From positions 496,001 through 560,000 of the forward strand of contig JADNRZ010000002.1 in assembly GCA_015501605.1 (NCBI GenBank): a stretch of 64,000 nucleotides of DNA. The letters run 5' to 3'. The notes under the pieces are model-generated. The model made no database searches. It was given only the letters and a program-made list of their open reading frames with translations, and was not told the DNA's origin. Positions 35,091 through 47,797 of the stretch are shown here, piece after piece. The stretch comes from Panaeolus papilionaceus. Lineage: Eukaryota; Basidiomycota; Agaricomycetes; Agaricales. Each line of letters starts with the position of its first letter. Positions within the stretch are counted from its first letter, which is position 1. The translations under genes were made by a program, and so were the position numbers.

Positions 35091-38000
35091 AGTCACTACC
35101 TCCGACATCCTTGCAAAAGTTGTGATTGGATTATTAATTAAGGTCTATGAACTTCTCATTCAGGAGACCTTGATCATATAAGGCTTTTTGTGTTTTATGG
35201 ACTTGATATACACCACCTGCGTTACATACCCCCTTTATATTGTCTGTACACATTGCAATACTGTATCCTGCATTTTATCCTTCTTTTAGTGAATCTGGTT
35301 TAGGCAGCCTTTCGCTTGTCCATTCTTTATATCCCTCGCCTACACGCATGTGCATTAGTATTGTTTTATCAGGATCAGTTTGTGTACATTACATATGCCT
35401 CATTAAGTGTGATGCCGTTGTCAGGTATTTCAAGTGTTAATCATCCATCAAGTCACCACACAAATGCCTGGTCATCGTCTGGTGACTTAGGATTTTCAAT
35501 CCACAAAACAGTGACAAAATTCACTCGTTTTATGTTTCTTGCACTTCAACAATCAACTCAGAACCTTTGCTGGAATCGACAGTACGTGGCGTCATTGCTA
35601 AATCTCGACCCTCAACATTATATTTTTTCCATGGGCATGCATGGCGGAGTTGGCTCGCTCCTGCCATGACCGGAGCTCTATCGACTGATCCGGCGTTGAG
35701 TTGACGCCTGCCTCACCCCACCTCTACTCACTTCCTAACCTTCACGACCACAGACTCCACCACAACTTGAAAAAACGAAAAATCCGCCTATCTCTTTCTC
35801 GGCGCTGTTATTTCCCTGTCGGTAAATTGACTTGTGATCTGCGAAAATAAACGCCTAAAGGGACTAAATGATGTCAACTGTGAGTGTCACCATTATGAAA
35901 AGTGTGCTGCGCTCGCATGTGCTTTCATTGAATCCTTACGGCCTCTGGAATAATATTCTGACCGTGTAGCGAAATGCTCTCAAGTTGTTGACCACGGTCC
36001 TGGATAACTTGCGAGTCGTGGAGACAGTTGATAAGGATGAAGAACTCTACTAAAATCCTCTTTTTTACTTGTTTTTGGTAGTTAGGACCCTAGAGAGCGT
36101 CAAAGTGGTTGTGATATAAACTTGAGCTTGAGGGCGCGTTGAGTACAAATGGGGGAATATTTCCAGATGTGGTGGATCCATACCAAGTATCAAAAATACC
36201 TTTGATTCAGATGCCGTAACAATCAGTGACTTCAGTTCTTCCTCAGGCTGTTGTTCCATGGAGAAGAACTTCATGATCCAAGAAAAAAAACCAATTCGCA
36301 AGGTATTGAACGTTGAGAAATGACATGTTGAAGTGGTTTATGGCTCAACTCTCGCTTTCACGAACCCCATAGCTGGCTCACGCATGTTGGACTCGCGCGT
36401 GTGTATTTCCTCACCACGTCAGAAAAACTATTGGGACGTGTAAGAATTCTTTGATCATTAGCGAGATGGTTCTTTCAAGGCTTACTCTGATCGTGTGTCA
36501 ATTCCTGGCTTATCACTTTCCGACATTTTCCATCATCCTCGGAAAACGCCCAATTTTTCTCAAGATGCACACACGTTCTCGTGGGCATTGAAAGGCTGTA
36601 GGCATCTGACACGACCTTCTCTTTTGGAGCAGCTTTCGAACCTGACTGGGCGTTCTTCTATGGTGCTGGGATTGACAAAACGAGTATTCTCATTGCTTGA
36701 TCGCTTTTTTCCTCTTTAACTTAATTGAAGTTCATCATGCTTCGGATATAATACCTAAAGAGAATTTAATGTGGCACTTGGGTGGCACTGTCATCCAGCC
36801 GGCGGCAAATACCCGCCTGGATGACGGGGTAAACATCTGGGAGACAGGGTACTACGGTTAAGCGCACCAGTACCGTCAAATTTCCGTGGCTCGACTAAGA
36901 TGAGAAACGAGATGGATCTAAGTCTTGGACACTGCATTCCAGGACGCATAATTGGTGGGTCCCTGCACTTGAGAGTCGCCGACTCTAGTGTTTTCCATCA
37001 GAGCAGAACGCTCAACCACACGCCAGTGGGAGACGGAGTTTAGGGGTATTCTTCGGGAAGAGATAGTGAAAGATTATAGTAATGAAAATACATCTGAAAT
37101 GCTCCCGGATGTGATCGTGGGGTAGTGGATTTGGAATCGACATGGTGGTTTGTGGAATGTCTATAACCACTAGTGGTCGTACGACGCTCTGACAGATAGG
37201 GAGCGGCACCAAAAATACATAGCTCGTTGAGTAGGTGTTATCATAGCTTTTTATGTGCTGTCAATCGAATGTGTTAAGCATTGGGAGCGTGTAAGTCTCA
37301 TTGCCTACAGCGCTGAGTACACAAGTCCAGGAATGACGCTCTGTGTTCAGATCGTGGACTATCATCGAAGTCCGACGATCAACTCTCACCCTTTGGGAAT
37401 GGCCGAAGTATCACCCGTTCCACAGTGGTGGAACGAGTGAATCGGTTTGCTCGAGCTGTTCGTTCAATCGCGAATAGCTTGCCCACCCGTTCGTGGGGTA
37501 GAAGGACCTCTCATGGGCCGCCTGTCATGTCCTTCGCTCGTTCACCTTCTCACTCTCCACTATTTCGAGAAAAGGGCTTCTTTTTAAAACTACTCTCTTC
37601 TCGAAAACATCCGATACATCGCACTCAATCGTCTAGAAATAGTTTACCTTGATGAAATTGACGCGGAAAATAGAGTGGTTAGGGAGTTGACTCGCACCCC
37701 TTACTGTCCTTTCATTTCAAGTTGAAAATCCTCGAACATTTTCTGAGTTCGATTACCCTACCATAGGTAAGTGGGAAAACCCCCTGAGTCGCTTGCAAAG
37801 AAATTAAGTCGAGTCAACAACCCGCGACCTATTCCCGAGAGCTAGGCTGCCACTTGTCCACGTCGCCTGGATTGCCTGCGGGTCTATTGAATGAGCGGTG
37901 GACATGTCCTAATTTTACTGGCCTCTTTTCAATTAGTAAGTGTCTCCTGGCAGGCCTGCACGACGGTTTTCAGATCGCTCTCTCCCCTCACCATCAGGCA

Positions 38001-41000
38001 ACGTGTGATCGGGACACGGATGTTAAATATGTACATCAGCATCGTGTTGTATCTGCCAATAATCTTTCTCAAAAACTTTTCAAACTCCAAGGACCGTCCG
38101 ATATAAGTTAACGATGGGATTTGCTGACCAGATAACGAGTGAACGGTTCGAAGCCGTGGAGTGTGCGTTTTCATCGCCCGCCCCGTCGTCTGCTGTGAAA
38201 ATGAAACGGTAAAAAATAGGAGAACAACCCATAGCATTGTCTCATGTAATAAAAATATGAGTAAGGTGGGGAGAAAATAATTGCACTCCCTAGCCGACAG
38301 GGATGAGCAAGCAGCAAACCAAGCCATTCGGCTGTCATGAAGGGAAGCGGTGGTCTATTTTTAGAACTCCCCTTGGAACTCCGTCATTGTGATCCATTTT
38401 TGACCTGTGTACTTACACTGTTCGATGATATGCTGGCCTTTCACTCGCTTGTTTTTTTTCTTCAATATGAAGGAACGGCGTATTTGATGTGGGCGATGAG
38501 AAGTTATTATTCGTCCGATGGGTTCGTCCAGGTAAAGAAGTTGAACGCGCCGGGTATTTTCTTGTTGTAGATCTTGGACATCTCTGGACGACCTGAAATT
38601 TAATAGCTCATGACTTGGCAATCTTTTCAACAACTTCTGAGACTCAAACAAGGCGATTGGCCACATGCGGTGTGACGAAATACACCATCGAAATGTGGAC
38701 TGGAGATGGATGCTATTTCCATATGGTAACGAATTTTCCAACTTGAACAACGGCCCACCTACCTGAGCACGCTATTGATGATCGGATTTCCATCACCGCA
38801 CTCCCACTTGAATATAAACACAACCTGAGAAATGGCAGCAAAATGAACCAAGATGCCAGGATCTGCCTTGTCTAAAATTATCGCAGTTCTTATAATGTCC
38901 AAAAATGACAGCGCTAAAATGATTCTGTTTATCACACACTCAGACACGCACCTTCTTATCCTTGTGATTCGCTGGCATTAAATTCGACGACTACAAGAAG
39001 TCAGACACTTATGGCAGAATTGAGACACGGCTGTGAGCAACTTTTTGACAATGTATATGAGACGTGGAAGAGCTGTGCTGTTTGGTTTTTTGAGAGTGAA
39101 TACCCCAGTTTGACATACACCGCTGTGGACGGTCCAGGCGAAAAGAGGCGTCACCCCACAGCGTGGTCAGTGTTCTATTCTTCTCTTTTGTATGACGCGT
39201 CTTCTGATGGTTGTATGTATCCCGCAGCAGAATGGGTGAACCGACCTTCAGGCGTCGCAGATCGAAGCAAGCTGTTCGTATGTAAGTCGCACTGGCAGGC
39301 AGCGACTCGATCCCGATTGATTCGAGTCCCATGTTCTACTAAGCAATGCTGTAAAATCACGCGATGTCCCTTTATTTCTAGCTTACCAGCCTTTTGGACT
39401 ATCGGTGCTTTGTGTCGTTTTCCGACAGTGTTTCGAATGCCAAAAAGAGTTGCTGACGATACTGGAAATACCCCTCACTCGACCCCGGATTTCCTTTTAA
39501 AGCGTAGTGCGCAGGGGCTCGAAAGACGACCCCATTTCGATACCCTTGCAACCCTTGAGGTTGGCACGTAATGAGCCTCAATGACAGATTGTTTCGTATA
39601 ATAATGAGTGTCAATTTGACGTTGGAGCTTACAGCAAACCCTTTCGAACGATCACCTCGGGAGAGCATAGCTGATTAGATATCGATCAACCTATCGAACA
39701 GCTAGATATATAGGAACTGTGGGGTTACCGGATTTCGAAATGGGAACGCGTTTCGTACATCCATAAGTTGCCGGATGGACACCTGAACGTTAACTGTCGG
39801 TCGACCCTCAGGTCGGTGTTTCCTGGTCTTCCTAATTGGTATGTTTTACATCAAAAGATAAAGTGTTGTCCGAACAGAGCCGTAGAAGCAGATAAGAATT
39901 ATCCGAGTGTGTTACACAGTCCCCCATGTGTTCGTTGGCGGACCTGCAGTGCTTTGGGAGTTCAGTCCTGGATCATCCATGTTCCCTTGAGAGCTATTAC
40001 AATTATGCTCGCTGTCAATATAAATTAACCTTTTGACATATCGAACACTTCTTTCCCCGTCCTCCACGGGCACAGGCATTTGTCAACCCAAAGAGGATGG
40101 GCTAGAGGGTCACCCATGAGACATATGGCCTTCACATCAAGTTGCAAAATAGGAAATTATAACTGTATAGACAGAGTGGCCATTACCACAACAAATGAAT
40201 GCTGAGAGACGCTCTGGATATTTTGAGAGAGTATCTAAATTTAGGTGGTCACTGTACTTTCATGCCGGGGTAGACGAGAGACGGCTGCTGAGACCAAGCT
40301 CAGATGTTCTCCAGCTAGCACAGCTGCTAGTAAGAATATTACAGCTACCCGATGGTTGAGGGAAAGTGCTTAAAACGTACCTCACATCGAGGGTTTGGTA
40401 CAAAGGCTATTGTTCGCGTGAACTGTCATTCGCTAGCGAGGTGACGTCTCGAGCCCTAAGTTCCTGGCCCCGCGAAGCATTGCATATGTGATCGATTAAT
40501 CAATAGCTACACATAATGTGCTTGATGATGATAAGGGACCGGAGACGTACGAATGTAGTAAGAAAGAGTACTGAGCACAGGGCCTACGAACCGGTGTGGT
40601 TTCGCGCTTTCGAGAACAACTAGCAAGGAGACCAAGCATCGATCAATCGGGTTAGACAAACCACCATGACATGGCCCAGAACTAGACAGTATAGAGATAG
40701 AACAATCACCGGAACCTAACCACAAGACAACTACGATGCCAAACCAATCGAACGCCGTCGCATGTCACCTTTCCGCCCACAGCGTAATCGTCGGCCAAGA
40801 TGAGACGTTCCTTAGCCGCGAGGCTGATTGAATAGTAGAGTTCAGAGATCCAATCATTATCTGTGCATTCGGACTCGGGCTTCTTCAGTGCGAAGCAACT
40901 TTGTTGGACAGGTGGGATAGATCCGGTCAAACAAAATGGGGTGCGTTCATACATCCAATATAAAGGAAGCGCGTGAGTGTGCCACCGGTGGAGGGTATTG

Positions 41001-42958
41001 ATTTGAGGACGTCTTGTCACATGGTATATAGGGGAGTGGTTGGACGGCTTAGTCGTGATTGGGGGACCGGTGTCCAAACGCTATCGATACTCATCAGATG
41101 AACCAGAGGCATAAAGTTCCTAACAGCGGTTATGAAATTACTTTGCGTCAAGCGTCTTGCTCCATGCCCTGATGCTCCATTGAAGCGTGTCCTTGATTTT
41201 CACCCTCAATTTGAGGCGCACAGATAGATAAGGTTAACGGCGGGGCGGCGATAAAAGACAACATGGAGTACTCACCTCATTGAGCGCTGAATCTAGAGTA
41301 GAGTCCAAGAAGGTATGGTCTTCCTCACTCCATGAAATTTGAGGGTGCAAAGTATAGCACAAGGTAATGTGAATCAAATTCCGGATGGATTGTCCTTCGA
41401 GCACTATATATTCAGACAGCTGTCGTGTTTTGAAGGTCTGTATGCAAATGATGCACGGAGGAGTTGAAGGTCCTTCGGGTAGATATTCCGATTCTAATTG
41501 AGCAGCTTACCGGATTATGCTCCCAGGAACCTTTAAATTTATTCGGGTACAAATACGCCCCATGCGTTATTAAAGAACCAATACCTTGGGGTGAACTAGA
41601 CAACGACAGGAAAAGTGCTGAAATAGAAATAAATAAACACCTGTGTTCCTCGACTAGGTTGATACACCGGTCACCTTCTAAATAGAGCGCTTTAGACACA
41701 ACACCAGGCGCACAAGGAAGAATTCTCTTGACAGCGTGTAATATCCTACCTCGAGTATTAAATGATCTACAACTTGAAGAAGATGAAATAGTGACAAAGA
41801 CAGAGGACGAAATGGTGCATACCATAGGGTCAAGCACAAAACTGCGCTCTATTCAATTGAGCGGACATTAAGAGCACACACACATCAACCAATTCTGGAG
41901 AGCGAGGTGGATCCCAATTCCTTGAAGAAAAGCTCAGCCTTCGGGATTGGGACTTTATTGCGAAGATCATGCCACGTCGACAGTCAAAATGATGCATGGC
42001 AGCATCTAGACTCAGAAATTTGTCCAGCAGCTCAAGCGCATAGAGCAAAGTGACCGGTGACTTCTTCGACGGAGCTACGCTTGGAGTACTAGCCTAGACA
42101 GAAGTCAACTTCGCCCCCAGCGACTGAAACGTAAAGAATAGCTTTATCCTCGACGTATCTAGATACGTGTTGAGAACAAGATCTAATCTGAAAAGAATCC
42201 GGGTTGATGCACTATCGCGCGAGAGGCTGTATAAATTGTTCGTGAATTGATAACAACTCACCATAATGTCCATAGCGTGATGTTTGCCCTGGTTCATATC
42301 CGAACCGTAGTAGAACCACTATTAACATCAAAAGAGATGGTAAGCGAGTATTCTTCTATGATCCTGGTTAGGTAAGAACTCCGTTTGAAGAGGATTTTCG
42401 AAATAGTATCTGAAAACAACCCACTAGTGGGTGAGCGGGATGCTCCGATGGAGACCCGTTAAAAGTATGGTCCACTCTCTCATACATTTTCTCGATATCT
42501 CCGCACAATTACCAGATAGCGGGGTCCTGATTCACAAGAGACGCAGATATGGTACTGAAACCGAGGTTTTTAATGGTTATCAGTCATTTAGTTGGTGCGC
42601 GAGTTCTTAGAACCAAGCTCAAACCAAGCTGTTTGCATCCAAGAGAAGCTTCAGCTGAGAAAAACCGTGTCTCCAAAGTCCTGAGGTCCAATCAGATTTG
42701 TATATTGTTTTTGATATATAAAACGCACCAAAAGAGGATGGAATACGACGCACTGTCCGTCCGCGTCAGGACTCAGGCTCAGAGTCATTGTCAAGAGCGT
42801 CGCGTCAAGCTCAGTGTCACACGCGCCCCTTTGTCAGATACAGCAACACGTGATGTTATTTCCACGGCTACATTTGGATTCCAAAATCCGAAAATAGATA
42901 CTCGGTCATATGTGCTGCTCCTCCTGCTGACCGAGCTGGGAGCAAAAAGGTGACATTG
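35091..42958. other. 7.9-kb gene-poor stretch
   Basis: No gene was recognised. The longest frame (39011-39571, +, 186 codons) has an ATG but no recognisable motif. Minus-strand pieces at about 42050-41900 (VTLLYALELLDKFLSLDAAM) and 40980-40790 (SELYYSISLAAKERLILADDY) read like exons of a decayed or divergent gene, but I could not join them. A short perfect hairpin (GTCATCCAG and its complement) lies near 36789-36823. The final 100 bp precede the glutaredoxin gene. Confidence 0.4.
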
Positions 42959-43615
42959 ATGATTCCTAGATTATCCGCTGCTCTTTGTTCCCGACTACCA
43001 GCAACTCTCTCCTTTGCTTTCTTTTCTACAACGGCATCTTCATCGAAACCTTCTCCGTATCAACTTAAACAAATGTCTGTCAAGCAACTTGTCGATGTGT
43101 GTTGTTCATTGGGTCTGCCCTCGTTATGAATGATACTCATTTAATAATAGGACGCCATCTCCAGCAACAAGATCACGGTCTTCTCCAAGACTTGGTGCCC
43201 TTATTGCAAGAGAGTCAAGGGCTTGTTGTCGCAAAAGTTCCCTGACGTAGAAACGAAGATTATCGAGTGCGTTTTGGCTGGAATTTTTCATATTTGATGT
43301 ATCTGTGCTCATAAGAGCCCCGGCACTACAGACTTGATGAAGTAGAGGACGGCTCTGCTATTCAGCAATACCTAATGGACAAAACCCAGCAAAGAACTGT
43401 TCCCAATGTTTTCTTTGGTAAGTTCAGGCGCTCTTGTCACAATATCAAAACTGAAAGATGCATACAATATCTCCAGGAGGAGAGCACATTGGTGGTATGT
43501 CACATTCCTCAACATCTCTTGAGGCAGAATATTTATCAATTATTATTGGACAGGATGTGACGATACCTTTGCTGCTGAAAAGGATGGCAGACTCACCGCA
43601 CTGGTCAAGGCGTGA
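42959..43615 (+). CDS. Dithiol glutaredoxin (CPYC), probably dual-targeted
   Basis: Five exons (42959-43096, 43151-43266, 43332-43417, 43477-43494, 43554-43615) give 139 aa. The active site CPYC is at residues 62-65 in KITVFSKTWCPYCKRVK; the cis-Pro motif RTVPNVFF (about 106-113) and the glutathione-binding GGEHIGGCDD complete the fold. Known: reduces protein disulfides and glutathione-mixed disulfides using GSH. The frame opens with a Ser/Arg/Phe-rich, acid-free segment like a mitochondrial presequence; a second in-frame ATG at 43073 (residue 39) would yield a cytosolic form, as in yeast Grx2. Exon 4 has 18 nt and encodes part of the GSH site. Confidence 0.95.
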
Positions 43616-44009
43616 GGACCGAGTTCGACCAATAGACGAAGGATTATAACCATATTAACAACCTTTCCTGATTCCAAGGTCTCCTTCACCCCGACTGTGA
43701 TGCATGCACCCCGGTCAATGTACTAATAAACAAGACGTATAACCTTATGAATATATTTACCCGGATTTAGCATTTAGACTCGGAACCACCGAGGAAACCA
43801 GTCTGAACCATAAACGCTACATCCGAGATAAGATAACGAACGACATCTAATCTACTTCCAAATAAAGTAATCAATGCAGCCACGTCGATGATTCGTTTGA
43901 TGCGTGTTCTTGAACATTGACCACCACTGCTTAATTACTTAAACGCCCAACCTTCCCAGCTTTATCTCAATTTCAGCTGGTCTGACATATTCATTTACCT
44001 TTACAAAAC
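43616..44009. other. Intergenic, promoter of DPM3
   Basis: No gene. Contains the 3' flank of the glutaredoxin gene and about 200 bp of upstream sequence for DPM3. Confidence 0.4.
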
Positions 44010-44729
44010 ATGGCACGCGCACATCGAGTCGCATTCGTATCAGCCTTGACTGTCGTTGCCTATTTGTTGACGCTGTATAATGTGTTGTCAATACCTTTCG
44101 TGGACGCCGAAATTGCGGAGCAGGTGCTGCCAGTGGTTCGTCATGTTTCATTATATTTTTTTTCTAAACAAGAACTTATATCGGTCAACCTCTTCGTTGT
44201 GATGTACGTTACTCTGCTCTAGTTACCATGGTGGCTCTTGGTCTCCTTTGGCTCGTACTCTCTGTGGTCAATCGGATATGGGCTTGTTACTTTGAGAGAA
44301 TGTCCTGAAGCCTATAAAGAACTTCTCGGAGTAAGTCTTGTGTTTTCTATTCCTGAAAATTTCTTTCCACATGCGATCTATCTGGTCATTGTCCTTAAGT
44401 TTTTTCTCTGTGCTCATTCGACCCTTGTGCCATCACCTATACATATGTCCAAGTAATAATGGCATCGAACCGGTTTCCTTTTTATATGGCCGGCTCGTTA
44501 CTTTTTCTTTAAATTGGGCATCACCTCCGCGGAACTGTGTTGGTTCAAATTTAAGGGATGGCAGAGCGTTTTGACCAAATCATTCTTTCACGCAATTTAT
44601 GCTTAATTCATGGCTTCTCGCATGCTCGTGTTCCTTGACTGCAACCTTGTTGCTGACTTCTCTTCATCAATCTAGGAAATTGCAGAGGCAAAGAACGCCT
44701 TGAGAGTTCAAGGAGTGACCGTTGATTGA
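44010..44729 (+). CDS. DPM3: Dolichol-phosphate mannosyltransferase subunit 3
   Basis: Three exons (44010-44132, 44223-44330, 44676-44729) give 94 aa, the usual length. Two membrane spans lie at about 6-28 and 43-60 (LPLPWWLLVSFGSYSLWSIG), followed by the conserved cytosolic end CPEAYKELLGEIAEAKNAL that binds the catalytic subunit. Known: Dpm3 tethers Dpm1 to the ER membrane, where the enzyme makes dolichol-phosphate mannose for GPI anchors, N-glycans and O-mannosylation. Intron 2 is 345 nt, long for this window. ATG at 44010 is in an AAACATGG context. Confidence 0.95.
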
Positions 44730-47700
44730 GGGTTCTAATGCAGGAGAAAATATCAAGCACACAAAACGATACCTCTTCCATTCTATAGATGGAATATATA
44801 TTTATCTTTTCGGACACCCAAGACATTTAAAAACTAGATTGAAAAATCTCTCAAGCTCCTTGATACATGATGGTCTCTGTTATTCCTTTCTCACTTATTA
44901 CCGATCTCAAGTGTTCCTCTTTCATGTCTCTTGAATCCACGATGTATTAACCATGACGCGGAACGCCACCATCAATCTATGCATCCGGGGAATTTTATTT
45001 TCTCTCGCTGTCTAATTCCTCACTCTCGTCAGGCAAGTCCAAGCTAGCTACCTTGAATACATCCGTGTAAACACTTACGTTCAGCTCTCCTCAGGTGCAA
45101 CCTTATCAAAACCACCCTTGATTCTTACACGACGAACGACGTGTTCTTTTTGTCCTCTCTATGGCAAATCAGGCGCGACAGAATGGCGACAACTAGGCCC
45201 AGAAGCAATTAACCCTGTATCGATAATGTCGCGTTTGATGTCAGTTAACCCAGACGAACACAAGGCGTTCCTTGAACTCTGCAGTGCGCAAAAGACAATT
45301 CTCAGCCCTTGATCCTCTCGGTGTCTTACCCCGCAACGCACCCACGCTCATCGAAATCTATGACCACTGGACCACCCCGATTTAGTGTGACCCAAAAGAA
45401 TTCTTGATATAGCGACACGGAAGCCTGAGTGTCCTCGGTGTGCGAGCTGTCGCCATCCCTATTGAATCACGACCCAATGTCACGAACGAAAAATAACTTC
45501 TCTGCAATCTTGGCAAACCTTCCCTGGCTCCAATGTTGGTTCACGAGGATAGTCGCGTCGTTGTTTGTCTAACTGTATCCTTTCCTCAAATGTCAACCGG
45601 TTCTCTGCCCCGCACCTAGCATTACTCCTTCTAGCACTCAAGCGAGTGGGCCACCTGTCTTCTACCATCGGGACCAAAGGAATTTTCCACATCGGGTAAA
45701 GATGCGCCAGCCCATGGGCGGTGCTTGTCAAAGACAGATACGGGCTGGTTCGTCTTCCTCTTTCCCTGTGCTTTACTGCTTGTATTTATCCAAAGTTCGT
45801 AGGGACAAGTCCATTGACATTTTAACGCGACGGGGATAACCCCCGCTTGCTTCTTCCCTTCCCTTGAAAGTCGGAGCACTTGTCAGGTAATTTGTATATG
45901 CGATCGTATGTGTTGGCCAGTGTCTATAACCAGGACCTAGTCTCTCACTTGTTATAAAGTTCTATCTGTTAGAATGCGGGGGTGGGAGGTCTTGGGAATC
46001 TACCAACTCTTCGCAGATTTCCAGCTGCAGATATCAGTAATGGACCACCTTTTAACATATACCCCACAGGTGAGTATCTACTCGAATACTTTTAGTGTCG
46101 GGACTTTGCCGGATGTTGGACTTCTAGAGCCATGGAGATGAATATGTCGAGCAACCGCGAAAACAGGAATTATTCGACAACAAATACACTGGTTTCTGCA
46201 GAAACTCGACATGCATGCAACAATATCAACGTCACAATTTCTGCGTTGTGGGTACTGTGTATTATGGAGCCCTATCTGATTATCGCAAAGGTTCTTCAGA
46301 GGTTAAGCCGATATCGTCAAGTCAAAAAATTGCTTCCGTTGATTATCATTGATGCGTCTCGCCTTCTTATTTGCGACCATGACGTCCTTGGACTGTCGCT
46401 CCAAGTTTTTATATCAGCTGATATACCTGTTCTCTGTTACTGGCTCGGTCGTCGGCTCGGACAACGTGTATGCTAAAACCCTCCTTCAAACGTATCACTG
46501 CCGGCCATCTCGAATTTCATAGCTGCCAATATAAAACACAATCGTTGATGATCGTGTCTTAGGGGCTGGTGCCGACCCTGTGTTTCTGGCGACGGATGAA
46601 CCAGCGGGAGCAAGTCTCGGTTGGAACTTGGTCCTGTTCACTTGAATTCATGGCGCGTTGTTTCTTCTGCAATCTCCCCCAACCGTCAGCATCATTGTTG
46701 TGTTGCATAAATACAAATCCACCGAATCACTCGCCCCAGCTGCGCAGACCAAGAGTAGTCGCAAGGCATCACCAGGCCCTTCCAACAACCATGACAGGCG
46801 CCCCAAAGTATCACAACGTTCCAGATATACCCCCCTTTTTCTCATGCTCACCGTCTTGAATCAGACATCAGGACTTTTCCTCTTCCTTTCTGGAGTGTTG
46901 TGCGTTGTTGTTCGTCGTCAGGGACAGAAACACGAGGCGTTACTTTGCGCTCATCGTGGGGGGCAACATTTTGTGATGCACCCACATCCCAATTTTTTTT
47001 CTGCGTATGGTGGATTTCAATCCTTTTTTCATCCAGGTTTCGACATAAGCAGGGGCGCACACATCCGTAAGCAAGTACGTTGCCGCGTTCTACCTGTCAT
47101 TATAATGACTAAACCTTAGGTGATTGAAATAGAGCTGTTCCGACATTACCGACGGCATTGTCTATTATTCATCGAAGAAGGACCTTCACGACGCAGCTAA
47201 AACATATACGAAACGTTACCAATGGTATATTGAAGTTAGGTAACCGTTCCAATATCTTTTTTCTAGCTCAACAGGGTTGCAATAATTCAATGCCTCGGGC
47301 TAATTTTAGTATGATCAAAAGCCCAACTAGTACATACTCTTATCTCCTTACCCAAACGGCTGGGCAGGCAGAACTATTTTCCCCTATTGAAAATGTCACA
47401 ATGAGCAGCTCAATTATTCATTGAATTAGCATTTAGGAAAAAGTGCTGCGCTTGCTATCGGCAGATACTCCATCCGTCTTGGGTTAATACAGCGGCTCAA
47501 ATCAATATAGAAAACGATGTCGAATTCCTCAGACGTGCGCACCAAGACCCTGTCCGGAGCAGGCCCTGCCGCCCTCTGAACTTGCACAAAAAAATCGGCT
47601 TTCCCTGTGGGTGGCTCGCGATGCTCATACCTCCATGTGAATATGTTGAATGGCGTTTTTGATCAAGAATCTGCCAAACTTTCCTTACTTTAAGAAACGC

Positions 47701-47797
47701 CAAAAAAAAGAGACAGACAATACAATTACATATGGAGAATATGAACAGGTTCTTACAAACAATTGAGAGGAAGAAAGAGTTAAGGCATTGCAAATTA
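44730..47797. other. 3.1-kb stretch with interrupted coding-like pieces only
   Basis: No gene was recognised. A 114-codon frame at 46132-46476 (+) with hydrophobic segments (ALWVLCIMEPYLIIAKVLQ, LLPLIIIDASRLLI) and a further hydrophobic frame at 46658-47119 resemble parts of a membrane protein, but stops and missing splice joints prevent a model. On the minus strand a piece near 45500 contains GKVCQDCREV with a C-x2-C pair. These may be relics of one or two genes. Confidence 0.4.

Noticed and set aside
36789..36823. A 9-bp perfect hairpin as a transposon end or terminator
   Set aside because: Too short and isolated, with no target duplication and no neighbouring gene end.
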